From Klebsormidium nitens (Eukaryota; Streptophyta; Klebsormidiophyceae; Klebsormidiales; Klebsormidiaceae), in the NCBI GenBank assembly GCA_000708835.1, contig DF237334.1, forward strand, positions 20,289-84,288: a stretch of 64,000 bases of DNA. The letters are read 5' to 3'. Position numbers and translations under genes: made by a program. Every line of letters begins with the position of its first letter. Within the stretch, counting starts at the first letter, position 1. Of this stretch, positions 1 to 11,703 are shown piece after piece. The notes below the pieces were generated by a model. The model was not told where the DNA came from. It saw only the letters and a list, made by a program, of their open reading frames with translations, and did not search any database.

Positions 1-1338
1 CTTGTACGAGCCAGCTACGCTTTCGATCATGCGGCATCGAGTGTTTGAGCATTTTCTGCGCTCCACATACACGTGGCGTTGCTTGAGTGGCAGGTTGGAG
101 GTTTCCAGATCCACGCTGTCCGCTCGCTCCTTGCGCGCTTTCTGCGTCGCTTTACGTACAAAAACGTAATGTGCTCCGCAGCTTTCTTCTGACGGAGTTG
201 AAAAGACTTTGCGCAGCTGAACGCTCCTTCGCACAGCGCCTTCGTCGGCCTCGAAACGGTCGGTGAGAGCCGCATGCATCTGTTCCGCCGAGAGATGGTG
301 AAGCTCGTTTCTCCAAAATTGCTGCGCCGCAAAGAGGATGAAGCGCTGGAGTGCTCCGCCAACTTGGTTTCCCAAGGAGTACAAGGCAAGTAATGAGGAT
401 TCAAGGGATGAGTAGTCCGAGAGCTGTAAGATGTCCTCATTTTCTTTTAGTGTTAGATAAAGGAGCCGAGTTGCCACATCGATCCGCTCTTTGCTCTGAC
501 AGTTTGCCAGCACATTTTCCACGAGCTCGTACAACTCGCTTCTCAAAGTTCGCAGATCAGCCCTCTCGGTCGCAGCTGCATTATAGACGATGCCACAGCA
601 GAGAAAGTAGACTTGGACATACGCTTCTTCGTCCTCGCCCTTGATGCTCTCCGCATAGCTAAGCACCCCCTAGTCCAAGAAAGGAGTATCTTCAGCAACT
701 TTCTTTGTGTAGCTGCGAGATTCTTGCATCAAAGACATCTGAAGCCTCACGATCTCCATTCTCGCCGCTTTCTGGGGTTCAAATGCCACTTGGAGATCCA
801 TCCCTTCGTTGGACATCCTCATCGTGAAAATAGCTCTTGCAACCTGTGCCACATCTGGGAACTCCTTGAGAACGAAAGCTACACAGCGGGTGTCCATTGC
901 CAAAGAAGCCAAGCACTGAGCGTAGGTCAAAGCTTTGTTGACTCCGATGAATGCAGCTGATGTCGAGCAGACAAAGAAGTCCATTTCAGGTAGAACGTGT
1001 AACCACCCTCCTGCTGCGACTTCTCTCATACCAGCAGCAACTGCCCGCACAAGGCCCCTCTGGAGCAGAAACGACGCTAGATTCAAGAGGATCTGAGTCT
1101 CACTGTGCGATTTGAGGATTTTCAAGCACTGCTGCATGTGATACGCTCTAATCAACCTCATCTCTGGATCTTCAGAAAGTGCTGATTTCAGGATCTCAAG
1201 CACCAGGTCAGAGCTCTCAGGGTTTTCTATCCCTGCGCTCTTCATGACTTTGAGAAGACAGTCATCTCCTGCGCAGCCACAATCCTGAGATCTGCGCAAC
1301 GATTCAGGAGCTGCACCTGCGCTTGCTGACGACGCCAT
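1..1338 (-). CDS. MYND zinc-finger protein, partial, with an internal in-frame TAG
   Basis: The reverse strand is open from an ATG at 1338 (good context, ACAATGGCG) to a TAG at 672-670, giving 222 residues. It then continues open in the same frame for 223 more codons to the window edge. The last residues read RRKCSNTRC followed by about 8 residues and then the edge. A C-x4-C pair at the end of a long helical protein is how a MYND zinc finger (Cys/His cluster, protein-protein contact) starts in many plant and algal proteins. The rest of the finger would lie outside the window. The upstream part is helix-rich and could be an ARM-like fold (inference). No convincing GT-AG intron removes the TAG. 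It could be a pseudogene, a stop-gain allele, a sequence error or a readthrough site. The MYND call rests on a partial motif. Confidence 0.5.
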
Positions 1339-2703
1339 TGTTATACCCACTCAATCAGAAGGCAGCCTTTGTAGAACCAAGTGTCCCAAGCGACCCCAAT
1401 TCTTGGCTCTGGCCTATGCACGACATATGGTTCATCTTTGTCTAGGCTTGTGAGCACGACCTGCGGCTGCCGGCTAAAACGGAAACCCTCGAGGAGGGCG
1501 GGCTGCGGTCAGCTGCGGCTCCCAACTTCTCTCCTCTAGGCTCTACTTATGTAACTCACGCGTGCATGCAAGCCAGCGTCAAAGCCTTTGAGCAAAACTT
1601 GAAGTTCGCGCACTTCGTGAAAATGTTTGACGATGCTGGCAACTCTTGCTTTCCTGATGTCAACAGCAGCTTTCACAAGAAACAGGAGCCCCGGGCACCT
1701 CAAACCGAAAATCCTAACCTTTGACATAACCCGCTCCGCACCAGCACCCGCCCTAACCGCCTAACTAACCTCAACCCGTCCCCCGGGTGCCTATCTTGGT
1801 GAAAGTTGTCGTCAGTGAAAGCAAAGTTGCTGCTTAACGGAAGTGGCCGACTCACCAGTTTATAATCCAGAGTCACCAGAGTTAATCTGGACGGCCCTTG
1901 CAAAAGAGGGCCGTCTGATGCTTTGGGCGTAGCCATCGGACGGTTCAGGGTCTGCTCTGTCTGTGACAAGCGCAGCCCGAACTTGCTCAAAGCGGCCAGG
2001 TTTTGGACAGACTGCGGTGCGCCTGTTGATCGAAGCGCAAAGCTTGGATACTGAAGACTGCACATCCGTTTGTCCGCTACTCTCGTGCTGACCAAGTACG
2101 TTCAAAACGGGGATGCCTGAAGCCGACGTCGTAATTGCCGGGGATGAATAGATGCACGGTGGGAAGATACAGCTTTGACATTGAACTAGGTCTTGAACCG
2201 ACCATCGATCTGCGGTGCGCTTCAGCGCTCCACGTATGAAAGCAAGCATGCAGGCACGCTGTCAATTGAGGCGGACACTCTATTGCATGCTCTGCATTCC
2301 AATCAGAAAGGCCGATTGAATCGAATGAACGCAACGAAGCAATCGTATCATGGTTGACTAACCAGTTCAACAAAAGATCCGACAAGTGCAGGTCCTTTAC
2401 ACTCTGCTGCTCTCAATAATGGCAGCGGGTCCCCGATCGTAGTCAAATTGTACACTCTACGTAACTGAGAAAGCCTACTAAAGGTGACATAAGATTGGCA
2501 AGGACGAGGACCACTTATGCTGTCCTTTGTAAAGAGTTGTCTTGCACGGATCCGTTAAAAGAGGGCAATCGGCCTATGATTTGCTACACTGTTTTCAGGA
2601 AGCCCCACATCTCTCGAGAAACATTAGCCTCGACGCTGCGAAACTGCTTATATACAGACTGTCAAATGTGCGGAACACCTACAACAGTCGTGACTTCTTC
2701 TTT
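1339..2703. other. Intergenic, no supported gene
   Basis: Overlapping short ORFs on both strands show no family features. A segment near 1755-1796, ending CCCGTCCCCCGGGTGCCTAT, resembles one near 13340-13380 and may be a dispersed repeat. Nothing else was recognised. Confidence 0.4.
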
Positions 2704-5241
2704 TCAGGTCACTCGCAGGCTTAGGACCAAACCCTCGCCCCCACACGCCCAGACCGGCCGCTCGTGCAGCGCGAGACCCTCGAACTCGGGGCACCCGTCC
2801 TTCAGCAGCTCGAAGACCTTGACGAAAGTGAGTGCGCGCCTCGATCGTCCTTCGGCGCGCGCGCGTTCTCGCTTAGCTGGGGGCAAGAAGCCGCGGCTGG
2901 CCGTCATCGCTTCATCGATCTCCCGGTCCAGTCGCTGGGTAATCCAGTCCTCCTTCAGGGCCAGGAGCTGCTCGAGCGCAGGCCTGCCCGGCGGAGTCGA
3001 CCGGGGGACGTCGAAGCTCTGGAGCCGAGCGAGGGAGAAAGGGCCCGGCGGCCGGCAGAGGCGCTCGAAATCTGCGTGAGAAAGAAGAAAGGGTTGCATC
3101 AAGGTGAATGCCGTTGTTCACCTACGAGACGGAGATGTCGAAGCGGAGGCATGCGACCCGTTAAAAATCTGCCGAAAGTCGCTCAGTACCTAGTCCGCTG
3201 CAATGACAAGACACGTAGCTCACAGTGTGCTTGCTGTGGTATATACCACGTTCGCAAACCTGACCCAATCAATCTGAATGCAAGCATCACAAGAGGTCGA
3301 TTGTAAGGGACAGCTGGCTGTATCCCAAAGCAATTCTTGTTCTCCGCTTGCAATTGTCACTTGCCTTGATTGAGCTCTTCGATTGGAGGAGAATGTAGTG
3401 TCCGCATTTGAGCCCTGTGTTTTGGCAGTGCATAGGTTTGAAAGCTGCTCTTATGTATACCGTACTCACAGAGGACAATCTTTCAGAAGCGCAATTGAAT
3501 CGCAAACTGAAACCAACTCGGAAACTCAAACTTGGAGAGCAATCCACACGCGCAAAACAAGTTCACTAGGGCACCCAGTTTCCGGGTGCCCATCACCGGT
3601 TTTCCTCTCACCTGCATTGTGTGGGCACAGCGCGCTCGAAGACAGCTGGAGTGGGCAGCACGACAGCTGTGCTCGCGCTCCATTCTCCTCTTTGAGCCTA
3701 ACCAGTGCCTGGTACCCCTCACGTGTCGCCCCACTCCTAATGCAAACCGCCAGGTTCAGTTTCCTCAATCTTCTGTTTTTGTTCAGCCCGGCAGAGAGAA
3801 GCAAGAGAGGCACGCTGTCGTCAAGCGCGATGGTGACGCTGAGGGTTAGCAGGCTCGGGTTAAGGGCCAAATACGCCGCCAGAAGGCAGGTCGCGGCCGG
3901 GTTCAGGTGGGCGGTTTGCAGGTCGAGGGTCTCCAACCCGAGGTTTGGCTCCAAAAGGCGCACAGCAGTGCGGGGAGCCATCTTCTCAGCCCTGACTACT
4001 GCTGGGAGCTTCAAAACCCTCAGAGTCTGGTTCCTGGCTAACCCTTCAAAGAGCGAGTCGAGAACCGACGGGTACTCCAAGTCGACTCCGGACAGCTCCA
4101 GCTGCGTCAGCTTTTCGCGTGCGTCCGCCATGAAAGGTACGATGGCCCCAAGCGCCGCCGCCGCCGGCACCCCTGGAGGTGCCACGTGGCACAACCTCAG
4201 CCGTTCAAGGGTCGGGATGCCAGCCAAGCCCCTCAGGATGGGGTCCAAAACCGCTGAGTTTTGGACGTCCAGATTCTCAATCGTCACCGACGTTATGGTC
4301 TGGCTCCGCCGGAGCGCCTCCCCTAGTTGCTCCGCCCGCCGCCAGGCTACCACCCGCCCTTCCCCCGTCCGCAACGACAGGACACTGAGCCGCGACATCG
4401 CCTCTCCGATGCCCCGTACCCGTTCTAGAACCGGTTCCCAGTCGCTCTCCTTTTCGACTACCAGGCACTCGGCCCGCACGGATTGCACCCGGCGGTACAG
4501 GAAGTGGCTCAGGGAATACATCCCGGTTTTGCCCTCCCACCCATTGGCCACTAGATTAAGCGCCCAGAACTCCGACAGCTTGCCCGTTGCATCAAAGAGG
4601 TCGTCGAACCAGAGCGTGTTCTGCAGACCGGACACGTTCAGAACCATCTCAGGCTTGTCTTGGAAGCTGATTGGGAGCTTGTCTGCGCTGCATTGGGCAT
4701 TGGAAATTTCAGCAAAGCGGCCCACCAGCCTTCTAGCCGGGGACAAATCCTCCTCCCCAGCTCTTCTTTTTGCTGAAAGGCCCAGCTGAAAGCGACGGTA
4801 GCCAGGGTCAGCTTCTGCGGCACTCCCCCTCTGCCCATTGACTTGATTTGCACAGTCACAGAGATACCTGATCACTGCTCGAAATGTGGCTCTGCTGATT
4901 GGGGCCTCCCTCTCCGATGGGGAAAAGTCGGTTTGGCCCCAGATGACGTAGAAGCAGGCGCTGTCGATGATGTCACGCATCTCCCGGGAGACCCGCCGCT
5001 GACGCAGGCGGTCGCTCACTTTGAAGGGCGGTGCAAGGATCGCCAGCTGGAGGTGTTGGGGAAAATCAGAGAAGGAGCGAGATCCCCCAGCCATACGTTT
5101 CAGGGCGGGGGGAACGTCCATTGGAGGGAACAGGGTGGGAACTAGGGCCCTGAATATTGCTGCGCACAGGATCACAAGTCTTTGAAGCCAAGCTGTGAGA
5201 GCCTGTCTGCAGGTCTGAGATGTTGTGAGCGATGCTTGCAT
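2704..5241 (-). CDS. F-box-like / leucine-rich repeat protein, two exons
   Basis: Exon 1 is 5241-3612 and exon 2 is 3071-2704. The donor at 3611 (GCAG|GTGAGA) and the acceptor at 3072 (pyrimidine tract, CACGCAG|ATTTC) agree in phase, giving a protein of about 665 aa. A second ATG at 5121 (MDVPPALKRM) may be the true start, giving about 625 aa. Residues around 55-95 (FSDFPQHLQLAIL, then RQRRVSREMRDII) look like a weak F-box helix pair. The middle and C-terminal thirds carry repeated L-x2-L-x-L units (TLRVLKLPAV, GLETLDLQ, RLRKLNL), typical of ribonuclease-inhibitor-like LRRs. Such proteins often recruit substrates to SCF ubiquitin ligases, but the substrate is unknown and the F-box is only suggestive. 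The C-terminal exon is charged and helical without a recognised domain. Confidence 0.6.
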
Positions 5242-5346
5242 GAGTGTGGCCTGCTCAGGCCAGGTGTGTTCACATCTGGCACAGTCAAGCTGTGTTTACA
5301 AGCGGGCCGGAAAATGCTGGTCATGCAGTCCAGTGCTTTGCTTCTG

Positions 5347-5547
5347 CTAGGTTTCTGACCAACTGACAACGGGAAGGATTCGAGCTATGACTTGCTTGAC
5401 CAACTCTGTTTCTTTCTGAAGGCCAACCCAGTCTGCAAGTTGCACCACTTCAATTGTCTCAGCCGGATCAAGAGTGCAGAAGCCTGAACAAAGACGCCAT
5501 AAAAGTGCTTGACCTTTCCGTTCGTCACCTTCTGACGCCAATGTCAC
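5347..5547 (-). pseudogene. BTB/POZ-like 3' fragment
   Basis: A short reverse-strand open frame contains DPAETIEVVQLADWVGLQ followed by a helical tail and a TAG. A run of V-Q/E-L-A-D-x-V/L after a short helix is typical of the end of a BTB/POZ fold. No start, no N-terminal BTB half and no convincing upstream exon were found. The likely frame is closed by a TAG just upstream, next to a CAG that could be an acceptor. It is either the last exon of a gene whose other exons were not recognised, or a remnant. It is not clearly part of the neighbouring LRR gene. Confidence 0.3.
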
Positions 5548-6103
5548 TGAAGCGCCGCAGTACTATTGGGGCGCTCAGCAGCAAAGACCCACTGGACGAT
5601 AAAACGTTCTTCTCGCTATCACATGCTGATCAACTTGTGCATGGGGGTTGCGCATAAATTGGGGGATCCCGTTCAATGTCCTCCCGGTCTTCACTATCAT
5701 CCGGGCCGCCTGAGCCGTTCGATGGAGGCTGTACAGTCCTCAAGGCCGTAGATTTGGCAGAAACCTTGGCATCGCAGTGAAACCTGTGAGGAGCGCTTAA
5801 AAAGTTGTAGTGTTAAAGCATTCTTGGAAGGTACGTCACGTGTTGATAAATAGGTCTTTCTGGCCGCTTCTAATCTCAGCGTGGCGTCAGGGTTGACACC
5901 ATCCTGTCAAAAGGCACCATCAGCTGTGCGAAGAATGTATCACTGACTGAGGCGCGCTTGTTGAATGGGTGCACTTCAAAACGGTTCCTGAACTCAGGCA
6001 GCGAAGGGTTCCAATCACTGCTACGGTATCTCTCTCAAGAAGTGCGATCGGGTCAGCAAGTGCCCTCACTGTTCAGCAGGCTGAGCCTTATTCTATTGGC
6101 GTC

Positions 6104-9100
6104 ATGGCTGCGCCGCCCCATGTCGCTGGACTCTTCATCTATCCTGTCAAGTCGTGCCGAGGCATTGCCCTGCAGAGGGCCCACATCACAGAGTATGGTG
6201 AGCAACAGATGGGGATCACTCTTTCTCTCTTTTCAAATACCTCCGATGGCATTCTTTCGGGCAGCTACAGTTGTTGAGTTGAATCTAGAGTGAAAGTGTA
6301 ACCCGTGTTGCTTGGCACTTGCATCTGTTAATTGGGACACTGTTTGATTGCTTGGGGTTATTTGTTGCTAGCTTTTAATGAATTCCCGTTGAGCACACTG
6401 AAGAGGGCATGATTGTGTAAAGCTGGTCGGCAGCCGGTGTCAGAAAGCCACCGCTCCCTTTCCCCTCGCGGCGGAGCTCAACCATCTGTTTCTCACAACT
6501 TGCCTTCAGCTCCAACAGGAAGCGCTCCCATCGTTGCATGACTGCCCGGCCAGAGAGCACCCACTTATGCCCACTTCTGTACGTTTAAATTCATCACACT
6601 GGACAAGACAAACAGTCAGAGTTCCGCCCCCGCATCTACAGTTTCGCTCTCAACTGGTGGTGGATGTTAGACAATTACGAGGGCGGCTTGCTGACTCTCA
6701 TTTCTAAGTGACCTTTCCCCCAAGCACCCACGCCCTTCCTGAACATGCAATGCTCAAATTTTCAGACACACACATAGACACACAAACAGTCGGACTTCTG
6801 CTCCGGCGTCTGCAGGCTTTGCTTTGACCGGTTGTCGATGATCGTCAAAGACAAGGGCCGGTTGCTGACTGTCACTGTCAAGTGACCCTTCCGCGAAAGC
6901 TCCCACACCTTCCTGAACATGCATTGCTCTGTCCTAAGAGACAAAACCAGTTAACTTCTGCTCCGGCGTCTGCAGGCTTTGCTTTTGACCGCTGGTGGAT
7001 GGTCGTCAATGACAAGGGCCGCATGCTGACGCAGCGCCAGGCGCCCAAGCTGGCTCTCGTGGAGACGGCCCTTCCCCCAGAGGCTATCGAGGAGGGGGCC
7101 TGGAAGCCGCTGCCCCCCGACGCCGCACTCAGTAAGAAAACCTCTTTCACTGCTTTTTCTTTCTTCATCACTTTGGTCTGTTTTTAACATCTCTATTCTG
7201 TGAACCAAGCCCACACTTGGTGAGGAAACCTCGCTTATCTTTTCGTGTCTTGTCTCCTTTGATTTCTACTTCTTGTTTCTATCCTGCCGCTAGACGCCGC
7301 ACGCTGTGACAAGACCTTCCGTTTGCAATGCCGTTTTGTCATTCATTTCCTGTTTCCTTCGTTTTCCTTTGTGAGAAAAATGCGTAAGTGCACTCAGGAC
7401 TGCAGATTGGCACAAGCGACGACGCATTTGCATAGAACCCATAATGCAATTAGAGGGTCATGATTGGAACAAAATTGCCCCCTTACAGAGTGGCTGTAAC
7501 CGACCGCTAGCAAATTTCCACTTGGTGCTTCTCCTTGTGACAAGCTGCTCCCGTTGCTCTCCACAGGCCTGAAAGCCCCTGGAATGGGACCCCTCCAAAT
7601 CTCCCTCGCCACGCTTAACAGTGGGGGTGGCTTCTTATCCCGGGTGTTTGGAACCTCAACCCTGCCGAGGTTAGTGGAAGCCTCAGTGTGGGAGTGGGCG
7701 GGGCAGGCACTAGACGAGGGGGACGACGCAGCGGCGTGGTTCTCCGACTACCTCGACCGGCCGTGCAGGCTGGTGCGATTTGCGCCAGGTGCGTGGCTTT
7801 TCTGACGAGCTTTTGCGTTTCCCAAGACATGATCGAACAATCATGTCCCCTTATAAAGCTCGGAACTTTGGATTGTTTGTAAGTCTTGTAGGATATGAGA
7901 AACGGAAGGTTGTCGAGAGGCATTGAGCCGCGCAAAGGCTTCCAGTTTTGACATTCTTGCAGTCTTCCAGGCCCCTGTCTTTTGTAAATGGCGAAGTGGT
8001 CGCTTCCTTCCTTGACCTTAGACGCGCTCTGCTGACGAAACACGTTAGATATCTGAACGTTGTTGTGAATGGAAGAAAAGTAAACACTTTGTCTTCGCCA
8101 AAATACGAACGCCTTCTTGACTACATAAGCACTCACGTCTCCAACGTTTTTCAATATACGAAGAAGAATGGAGCGGGATCAGCAATTTCAGGAGCCTGAG
8201 CTTGCCGGTCGACCAGACTCGTGGGTGTTCACAGATTGTGTGTCAAGCCAGATTGTTTTTCTAGCTTTGACACTTTCGTACGATTGTGCACATACTAGAC
8301 TTTCTTCGAACTCGCTGCTTGTCGTGAAGATTCCTTTTACCGTATCCTCTAAAAACCGCTCAATCAGCTCAGGTTTTGAGAAAACCGTACGCCACAGGAT
8401 ACGAGTTACTGGAATCTGCAATCTCTTTTTGCACCGTACTGTAAGTGCCTTCGTTGTGAAGACATCAGAGTCAGTCACTCTGCTTTGTTGCAGATGTGAA
8501 CAAGAGGGACGTCGATCCAACTTATGCAAGTGGCTATACCACCCAGTTCACGGACGGGTTCCCATACCTGGTAGCATCGGAGGTGAGCCCACAATGCAAC
8601 GCCTGCGAAAGCAGAAAAGACTGTTTCGATTGCAGCCGAAATCCAACTTCGAGAAATGCATGAATGTTGAATCATGCTCACAAAAGCTAGAACAGGGAGA
8701 CCGGACGACTTCGAAGATCAGCGGCTACAAGTTCACCTCATTGCATCTGTCATCTAGAAGTAAGAAAGCGAAGCCTTCAGAAAGTGGCGCCCTTGTCTCG
8801 AAGAGAAGTTGCCAGCCGGAGCGCGAATTAGAAGGGCGCAGAAGGCCGTTTTATCCTTTTTCTGATCAAGAAGCGACTGACTCCATGTGAACGTTTTTCT
8901 CAAAGTTGCTCGAATCCACATCAGGAAGTACTTCCGCGCAAACCCCAGATTCTGCTCTCCGCTGGCGAATGATTAGTACACACGATCCAGTTTGACCTGC
9001 CGGTTCTGGTGGGCGTACAGCCAGCATCACACCGAAACGAGAAGCTAGAAGAGGGCATCATTTGTGCGATTCCCACCTCTTCGTCAGGTTTCGTTGCCAC

Positions 9101-11703
9101 CGCCTCACTTTGCGTCATGGTGCTGTGCAGCCATCGCTCGCCGCTTTGAACGCAAGTCTGGAACAACCGCTGCCCATGAACCGCTTTCGACCAAAGTGAG
9201 TCCGCTCTCAGAAACACTCATTTTTTGAATTTGGGCTTTTTACTGAACACCGAGACGGACACATCCGAAGCCTTGAGCGGTGATCGCTCCTTTGCTTTGC
9301 GATCTGGTGTGCCTGTACGGTTGTCTCGGGGCATTTGCCCCTCACTTAAAAACGGTGGTCCAGCTTTTCTGTGTTCGAAACGTGTCCCGGGCATCGGTGG
9401 CGCTTACTCGTTCGGCCTTCTAAAAACGCGTATTCGGGCTTGAACGGAAGGAGGGAGAACATGGACTCCCGAGCCGATGTTATAGACCCCTCTTAGCCAT
9501 AACTTTCTAGGATCGACGGTCTAGGATGAGTGTATGTACTAAGTGCGACCGTCGATCGAAGGGGTTATAGTCGGAAGGGGGTAACGTAGGGAGTCCGTCG
9601 GGAGTCCCTGTCCGCCTTCCATCCGTTCTGACAGCACTCGAGCAGTCGGCTCGGTCGAGCTGCCTCACCTTGAAGCAAGAAAATGATGTTCCTAGAAACT
9701 GATGCGGATTTCCTCATTAGTCACCAATTTCTTCGCCTGCGGCTCACGTTCGTTTTTGATTATCCGTGATGTTGCCTGAGTATCGTAGCCGCTCCACTGT
9801 TGTACCACCCCTCTCGCTACGATCCTTTCTTCAGCATCGTGGTGGACGGTTGCCAGCCGTTCGATGAGGACACGTGGGCGACGGTGAGCGTCCGGAGCCC
9901 GGGGGGAGGGACCGGGGTCACGTTCCGGGGCGTCAAGCCGTGCAGCCGGTGCAAGGTGACCACCACCGACCAGGCCACCGCAGAAGTCGGCAAGGAGCCG
10001 CTAGTGGTGAGCTAGGGTTCGCTGTTCCACCGGTTTGTTTTCTTTTGTTTTGTTCTGTTTCGTTTTGTTGCGATTTGTTCGCTGTTCCATCGGATTTGTT
10101 TCTCATGTTTAGTTCGTTTCCTTTTGCTCCGTTTTGCTTTTGTACTGTTTTGTTTCCACCAACCCGTCAAAGGCGTCGTGTCCGGCCATTTTGTCCGGGG
10201 TCGTCAGAAAGGAGCCTTCCACACAATCGGACGCGGCGGCGAACGAATTTCTAATCTTTCAGAAGGCAACTTTGATCTTGCTGTCGCTGCTGCCCCTGGG
10301 TTTCCTCGCTCTCGGGTGGATTCCAACGAGTTCCGCGCTTTTCGTTTCCCTTTCTTTCTCTCTCCTGTTTCCTTATTCTTACCTGATCTGGCGCTCCACT
10401 TGGGTGCGATTTGGTTATGATCTGTTTTGCCCTCGTATTATGTAAATGGACCTCGTGCCCTTCTCGTAGGAGTTCACCTGTAAAGCGTGGGAGGAACTCT
10501 CCTTGTTGTGTTTGCATCCGGTTCTCCTCTCATATCTGTGTGCTTTTTCCAGGTCAATCATCTTCTTCGTGAGCGCTCACCCCGGTTTCAGTGCTTCGCG
10601 TCTTGGTCTGTTTGCAGTCGGCCGAGAGCATTGTGTCGTTATATCTGCTTTTTAGAAATTGCGGTATCACGCTACGTGTTCTTTACCTGTACCGAACACG
10701 GTTCAAACCCATTGCCTTTGGAATTCCGATAGAAGATAGAGACTCCGGGTGCCGGGAGTGCTTCGAGCATGCTCTTCGTATCCTGAAATCGCGCAATTCG
10801 ATTGAAGCGCTGCCAACACAAACCATCATTCTTTCTTCCTCGTAATTTGTCCACCCTCGCTTCTTGTTCAATACTCCCTCGCGGCAAGGCGGGGGAAGTT
10901 TCTTGTCTGAAAATCTGTGCAGAAGACATCCTCATCCTTAACGAAATCTCATGCCTGAAATTTGCATTGGTTGGCCTTTACGTAAAGACAATAGTACCCG
11001 TCTCCAGCAGCCAGTTCGTCGCTTTGCGAGTTTGAAGTCCTGTAACCCAAGCCTTCGGAAACAGCTGGACACAGGAGCAGTCCAGGTGGTCTCGGCGCTC
11101 GCTCTGCTGACGAGCTTGCAGCATATGCTTTTTCTCGGCCGGGGCGTTCGCACAACCGCTGCTAAACCTTTTTTCTTCCGGGGCTCTTCTCTCCGCAGAC
11201 TTTGGGAAAGATTCGGCACGGAAAGCAGTTGGAGCTTCCTCGACCGTTACAAGGAGGCGTAAGTCACCGAATTACTGCATGCTCCTCCTCAGATTCCTTT
11301 TGACGCTTTTTTGACTTTCCTCATGTTCAAGCTCCATGAGTGTGCAAGTCGTTTCGTTCCCTTCGCATGGTCAGGGAAAATGAAGAAGCGCACAGCTTAC
11401 AAACGCTGCATCCCGGCCGGGTTTTGCTTTTGAATTATGCTACTCACTGCGGTGCTTCCTCGATCCTACAGAATGTTTGATCAGCCCTTGTTTTCTGTAG
11501 ACAAAAGTAAAAACCGCCCGTCACAATCTGAAAAGCACCTTTGTGAATACCAGGTTTACTTTGGGATGAACATGGTCGCCGATGCACTTACTTCCGGGCA
11601 AAGCAGCGCCACTGTCGGCGTTGGCGACGTGGCGGAAGTAGTGACTCAGCTCCCAGTGGGCGTGCACATGGCCCAAATCCATTCAGCGGCGGCAGCTAGC
11701 TAG
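6104..11703 (+). CDS. MOSC-domain molybdenum protein (mARC-like), 335 aa, eight exons
   Basis: Exons are 6104-6197, 6976-7131, 7567-7788, 8494-8582, 9131-9195, 9835-10006, 11199-11258 and 11554-11703. All junctions are GT-AG and phase-consistent (1008 nt, ATG to TAG). The N-terminal barrel begins GLFIYPVKSCRGI and continues with FAFDRWWMVV and LTQRQAPKLAL. The middle has VWEWAGQALDEGD and RPCRLVRFAP. The MOSC core has MNRFRPNIVV, EDTW, then KPCSRCKVTTTDQ at about residues 243-255 and EPLVTLGKIR. The conserved Cys in CSRC is where mARC-type proteins bind the molybdenum cofactor. Family members reduce N-hydroxylated compounds with cytochrome b5 and its reductase, and in algae are linked to nitric oxide metabolism. 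No long targeting peptide precedes the domain, so location is uncertain. Intron 1 holds decayed copies of exon 2, and intron 5 holds an inverted-repeat element. Confidence 0.9.
6611..6945 (+). repeat. Two decayed tandem copies of the MOSC exon-2 acceptor edge
   Basis: Three successive units of about 160-173 bp start near 6611, 6784 and 6944. Each carries a TCTGCCGG-like tract or CTCCGGCGTCTGCAG acceptor, then a version of the exon 2 start (TTTGCTTTTGACC, GGTGGATG, GACAAGGGCC, GCTGACT) and a shared tail (CTTCCTGAACATGCA) in the first two units. The third unit is the real exon 2 edge. The first two carry stops and substitutions. The first is the most diverged. Confidence 0.8.
9442..9628. mobile_element. 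MITE-like inverted-repeat element in MOSC intron 5
   Basis: The ends read GAACGGAAGG on the left and CCTTCCATCCGTTC on the right, imperfectly inverted. Inside, GGACTCCCGA pairs with TCGGGAGTCC, GTTATAGACCCCT pairs with AGGGGTTATAGTC, and the centre has a perfect pair GATCGACGGTC / GACCGTCGATC. The whole 187 bp can fold into one long hairpin. No clear target-site duplication was found, so the mobile origin is inferred. Confidence 0.55.

Noticed and set aside
3383-4789. 468-codon plus-strand ORF
   Set aside because: Antisense shadow of the LRR gene, whose minus strand has LRR periodicity and matching splice phases.
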